Origin: Candidatus Gallacutalibacter stercoravium | GTDB taxonomy: Bacteria; Bacillota; Clostridia; Oscillospirales; Acutalibacteraceae | NCBI GenBank assembly: GCA_018716975.1 | Contig: DVJE01000036.1 | Coordinates: 82,448-146,447 of the forward strand | Reading direction: 5' to 3' | Length of the DNA stretch: 64,000 bases | The notes under the pieces: model-generated | Database searches by the model: none | Told to the model about the DNA's origin: nothing | What the model saw: only the letters and a program-made list of their open reading frames with translations | Program-made: the position numbers and the translations under genes | Part shown: one piece after another, positions 62,494 to 64,000 of the stretch | Position numbering within the stretch: the first letter of the stretch is position 1 | How the letters are laid out: the number at the start of each line of letters is the position of its first letter

Positions 62494-62961
62494 ATGAGTA
62501 AGACCCCCTATTTTCCGCCTTTATACAGAGAAGTGGACTGCGGCCAATGCGAGATTGCCGCGAAATGCCGAAATTACGGGAAGTCGCAAAGAAACCGGCG
62601 TGACTTCTCGGTTTTATCTGGAAGGTGCCCTCGCCTTCCGGATAAACGCGGTTTCGTAGAAAAAGGGGAAAGAGAGCGATATGCCTCTGTTTTTCCGCTT
62701 GTTCACGCTGAAAGAGGCGATGAAGAGGAGGAAGACCTGGAACTGACGCTGCGTTTACCGGGTGAAAAGCGCAACCGTAAGGTGTATCAAACGAAGAGCG
62801 GATACTGGTACTACAAAACCAGGAATGAAAACGGGGACCCCGAGAGGATTGTCCTGCAAATCGAAGGGTACCGGACCAAAGCAGATATTCTTTGGCATAT
62901 GAACGACCAGAGTACCGACTACTGCCTGTTTCGGTGCGATGTGATGGATTACTGTGTGTAA
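62494..62961 (+). CDS. Hypothetical Cys-rich protein
   Basis: A 155-residue protein of unknown family. The N-terminus has CGQCEIAAKCRNYGKSQ...GRCPRLP, a likely metal site. A basic middle and an aromatic segment (VYQTKSGYWYYKTRNENGDPERIVLQ) follow, and the C-terminus ends in CLFRCDVMDYCV. GAAAGATG gives only a modest SD. It lies 57 bp after the ART-HD gene and could belong to its operon. Confidence 0.75.
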   Translation: MSKTPYFPPLYREVDCGQCEIAAKCRNYGKSQRNRRDFSVLSGRCPRLPDKRGFVEKGERERYASVFPLVHAERGDEEEEDLELTLRLPGEKRNRKVYQTKSGYWYYKTRNENGDPERIVLQIEGYRTKADILWHMNDQSTDYCLFRCDVMDYCV

Positions 62962-62997
62962 GAACATTTTATTGTATGGGTAGAAAGGGTTGAGAGT

Positions 62998-63483
62998 ATG
63001 AATCAGAAAAAAAGAGAAGAGAAAAACGGCATATGGTTGAAGAGGCTTGGGCCGATTGGCCTTTGCCAGGTTCAGGAGGTCGAAGAACTGCAAAAAGAAC
63101 TGAGCGAGGCGGAATGCAAAATCAAGCTGCTTCAGTCGGAACAGGAAGAACTCCAAAGAAAAAATCGGAAGGCTCATGAAGTAAGCACTGACAAAATAAA
63201 GCGGCTGCTTTTGCAGGCAAAAGAAACAGATTTTGAAAAGCTGGAGGGCGAAGAACTTTTTAAGGCGTGCTGTTTTCCGGTCAATGAAAATCCGGAGACG
63301 GGGAAATGGTGTGTTTCCATGAATATCTGTTCTATGGGCGGCTGCGAATTTAACGACTATGAGTTCGCCGCCAGGCGGGACGCCTTTGAGTTTGGGTATA
63401 TCCTGACCCAGCTTGGAGCCAAACCGGAGATGGGCAGCGCATGCCCCGACTGTTATGCGGAGTATATCAAAGAGTGTATTTAA
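62998..63483 (+). CDS. Hypothetical coiled-coil protein
   Basis: A 161-residue protein. Residues 25-60 form a coiled coil (EVEELQKELSEAECKIKLLQSEQEELQRK) and the C-terminal part holds five or more cysteines (CCFPVN, WCVSMNICSMGGCEF, SACPDCYAEYIKEC). Function unknown. GAAAGGGTTGAG precedes the ATG. It may be translated with the previous gene, 36 bp upstream. Confidence 0.75.
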   Translation: MNQKKREEKNGIWLKRLGPIGLCQVQEVEELQKELSEAECKIKLLQSEQEELQRKNRKAHEVSTDKIKRLLLQAKETDFEKLEGEELFKACCFPVNENPETGKWCVSMNICSMGGCEFNDYEFAARRDAFEFGYILTQLGAKPEMGSACPDCYAEYIKECI

Positions 63484-63551
63484 AGGGTGTGCATAGCGGG
63501 AAACGTCGTTGCCCCGGCAAGGCTGCACACCGATATTGTAAAGCTGCAGGA

Positions 63552-63584
63552 CAGCATGGAAACCCCATGCTGCCCTATTTTTTT
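63552..63584 (+). terminator. Intrinsic terminator
   Basis: CAGCATGG (63552-63559) pairs with CCATGCTG (63565-63572), followed by CCCTATTTTTTTG. A looser GTGTGCA/TGCACAC pairing lies just upstream. Confidence 0.75.
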
Positions 63585-63625
63585 GTTCGGGGATGTGGAA
63601 ATGGTTGCTTTCCGAGCCGTTTTTC

Positions 63626-63654
63626 TTGACAAATGAAAACGGCTGAAACAATAT
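63626..63654 (+). promoter_or_regulatory. Element promoter 11 (TTTCTTGACA type)
   Basis: TTTTTC-TTGACA (63626-63631), 17-bp spacer, CAATAT (63649-63654), ahead of the last gene in the window. Confidence 0.6.
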
Positions 63655-63682
63655 GCCCAACAAAAAGAAAGGCGGGATTCAA

Positions 63683-64000
63683 ATGTCATATATACGGAGC
63701 ATGATCGAGTGCCTGGAAAGCAACCGTATGCTTGCTGCAGGAAGAACTGGAACATCTGGAGCACTATCCGGAACTGACAGGGACGGTGATCACAAAGCTG
63801 GTGCGCTGCAGCCGTCCCAACTGCGCCGCCTGTGCGGCCGGATATTTCCATGGGCCCAACGCCTACTACCAGTATTATGAGGACGGGCAGCTAAAAGAAA
63901 AATATCTCGGCAAAAAGGTCCGGGAGGAGTATATCCGGAAAACAGAAGCCAACAAAAAATACGACGCGGTCGCCGCGGAAATCCGGACGCTGGAAGAGGA
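63683..64000 (+). pseudogene. DUF6788-like gene, frame change near the start, runs off the window
   Basis: ATG 63683 has AAAGGCGGG upstream and reads MSYIRSMIECLESNRML. The family sequence is found one frame further on, from about 63732: LLQEELEHLEHYPELTGT, then RCSRPNCAACAAGYFHGPNAYYQYYEDG and KEKYLGKKV, a DUF6788 signature with a Cys cluster. The frame must move by +1 between about 63729 and 63740, or translation must start at TTG 63732. The 3' end is outside the window, so damage elsewhere cannot be judged. Confidence 0.6.

Larger units (their letters stand above)
38842..64000. mobile_element. Integrated mobile element (ICE- or plasmid-like), left part
   Basis: From the amidase break to the window end the genes are mobile-element types: RpoD-like sigma factor, RecD2-like helicase, RecJ-like nuclease, CHC2 zinc-finger protein, PcfJ-family proteins, PemK toxin, DUF6788. 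Codon style and intergenic layout differ from the host part: terminators alternate with TTTCTTGA promoters, and genes are more AGA/GGA-rich. No integrase, relaxase or VirB4/VirD4 gene is in view; the right end is outside. The exact left junction is uncertain by about 20 bp. Confidence 0.8.

Noticed and set aside
39178..64000. Reassignment of UAG to an amino acid across the whole element
   Set aside because: The pemK-like gene ends in TAG and is followed at once by a strong terminator, and the hyperacidic gene would gain only five residues by read-through. UAG therefore works as a stop in other element genes.
1..64000. tRNA, rRNA and tmRNA genes
   Set aside because: Reading both strands by eye gave no cloverleaf or conserved rRNA segment; in particular none flanks the element junction that could serve as its attachment site.

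Overview
The window looks like a chromosome segment from a spore-forming, gut-type anaerobic Firmicute of the class Clostridia (Oscillospirales/Ruminococcaceae style). The signs are spoIVB next to spo0A, the yqeG/yqeK/rsfS/leuS housekeeping order, a [FeFe]-hydrogenase maturase (hydE), a meso-diaminopimelate dehydrogenase, many TTG/GTG starts with strong Shine-Dalgarno (SD) sequences, and DUF3793/DUF2325 genes. Species cannot be set from the sequence alone.

Host chromosome, 1-38.85 kb. A first plus-strand run encodes ftsY, an RdgB-type nucleotidase, yhbY, nadD, yqeK, rsfS and leuS (several stop/start overlaps), then rpsU behind a consensus promoter, yqeG, an AP-endonuclease-like TIM barrel, aroQ, an Xaa-Pro peptidase, efp and a zinc-ribbon protein. 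Next come ddh, a MerR/GyrI regulator, a structured insertion-sequence-like remnant, spoIVB and spo0A. From 15.8 to 23.0 kb the minus strand carries the radical SAM/DUF2344 pair, an AMP-forming acyl-CoA ligase, an XRE-cupin regulator, a nitroreductase and a DUF4091 protein. A TPP riboswitch then leads a thiamin salvage operon (thiW-thiM-thiE-HAD-thiD). Two TTAGTT/AACTAA palindromes precede DUF2325, DUF3793 and flavodoxin genes, which look like an iron-responsive set. The rest is a HAD phosphatase, a coiled-coil protein, a zinc alcohol dehydrogenase with an esterase, an FtsX-type ABC exporter with a very long coiled coil, and hydE.

Mobile element, about 38.85 kb to beyond the window end. An amidase gene is cut after about 30 codons and the sequence changes character. 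The visible left part of the element carries its own full-length RpoD-like sigma factor, a hyperacidic 646-residue protein, a RecD2-like helicase, a RecJ-like DHH exonuclease, a stand-alone CHC2 (primase-type) zinc finger, two PcfJ-family loci, a PemK/MazF toxin, an AAA ATPase with a WapI-like neighbour, a DUF4379 repeat protein, two lipoproteins and an ADP-ribosyltransferase-HD fusion. No integrase, relaxase or type IV secretion gene is inside the window; they may lie further right.

The most unusual observations are in the element. (1) Eleven transcription units are preceded by near-identical TTTCTTGA(A/C)A -35 elements, mostly 17 bp from a weak -10, while the sigma gene itself has an ordinary promoter; this suggests an element-specific sigma regulon. 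(2) Both PcfJ-family loci are split by a single in-frame UAG with no frameshift. (3) A 1.4-kb gene-free region beside the CHC2 gene holds five exact 12-bp tandem iterons and eight copies of CATTCCGAA, a candidate origin or control region. (4) The helicase gene's SD is sequestered only in read-through transcripts. (5) The ART-HD fusion is a plausible conflict or toxin system.
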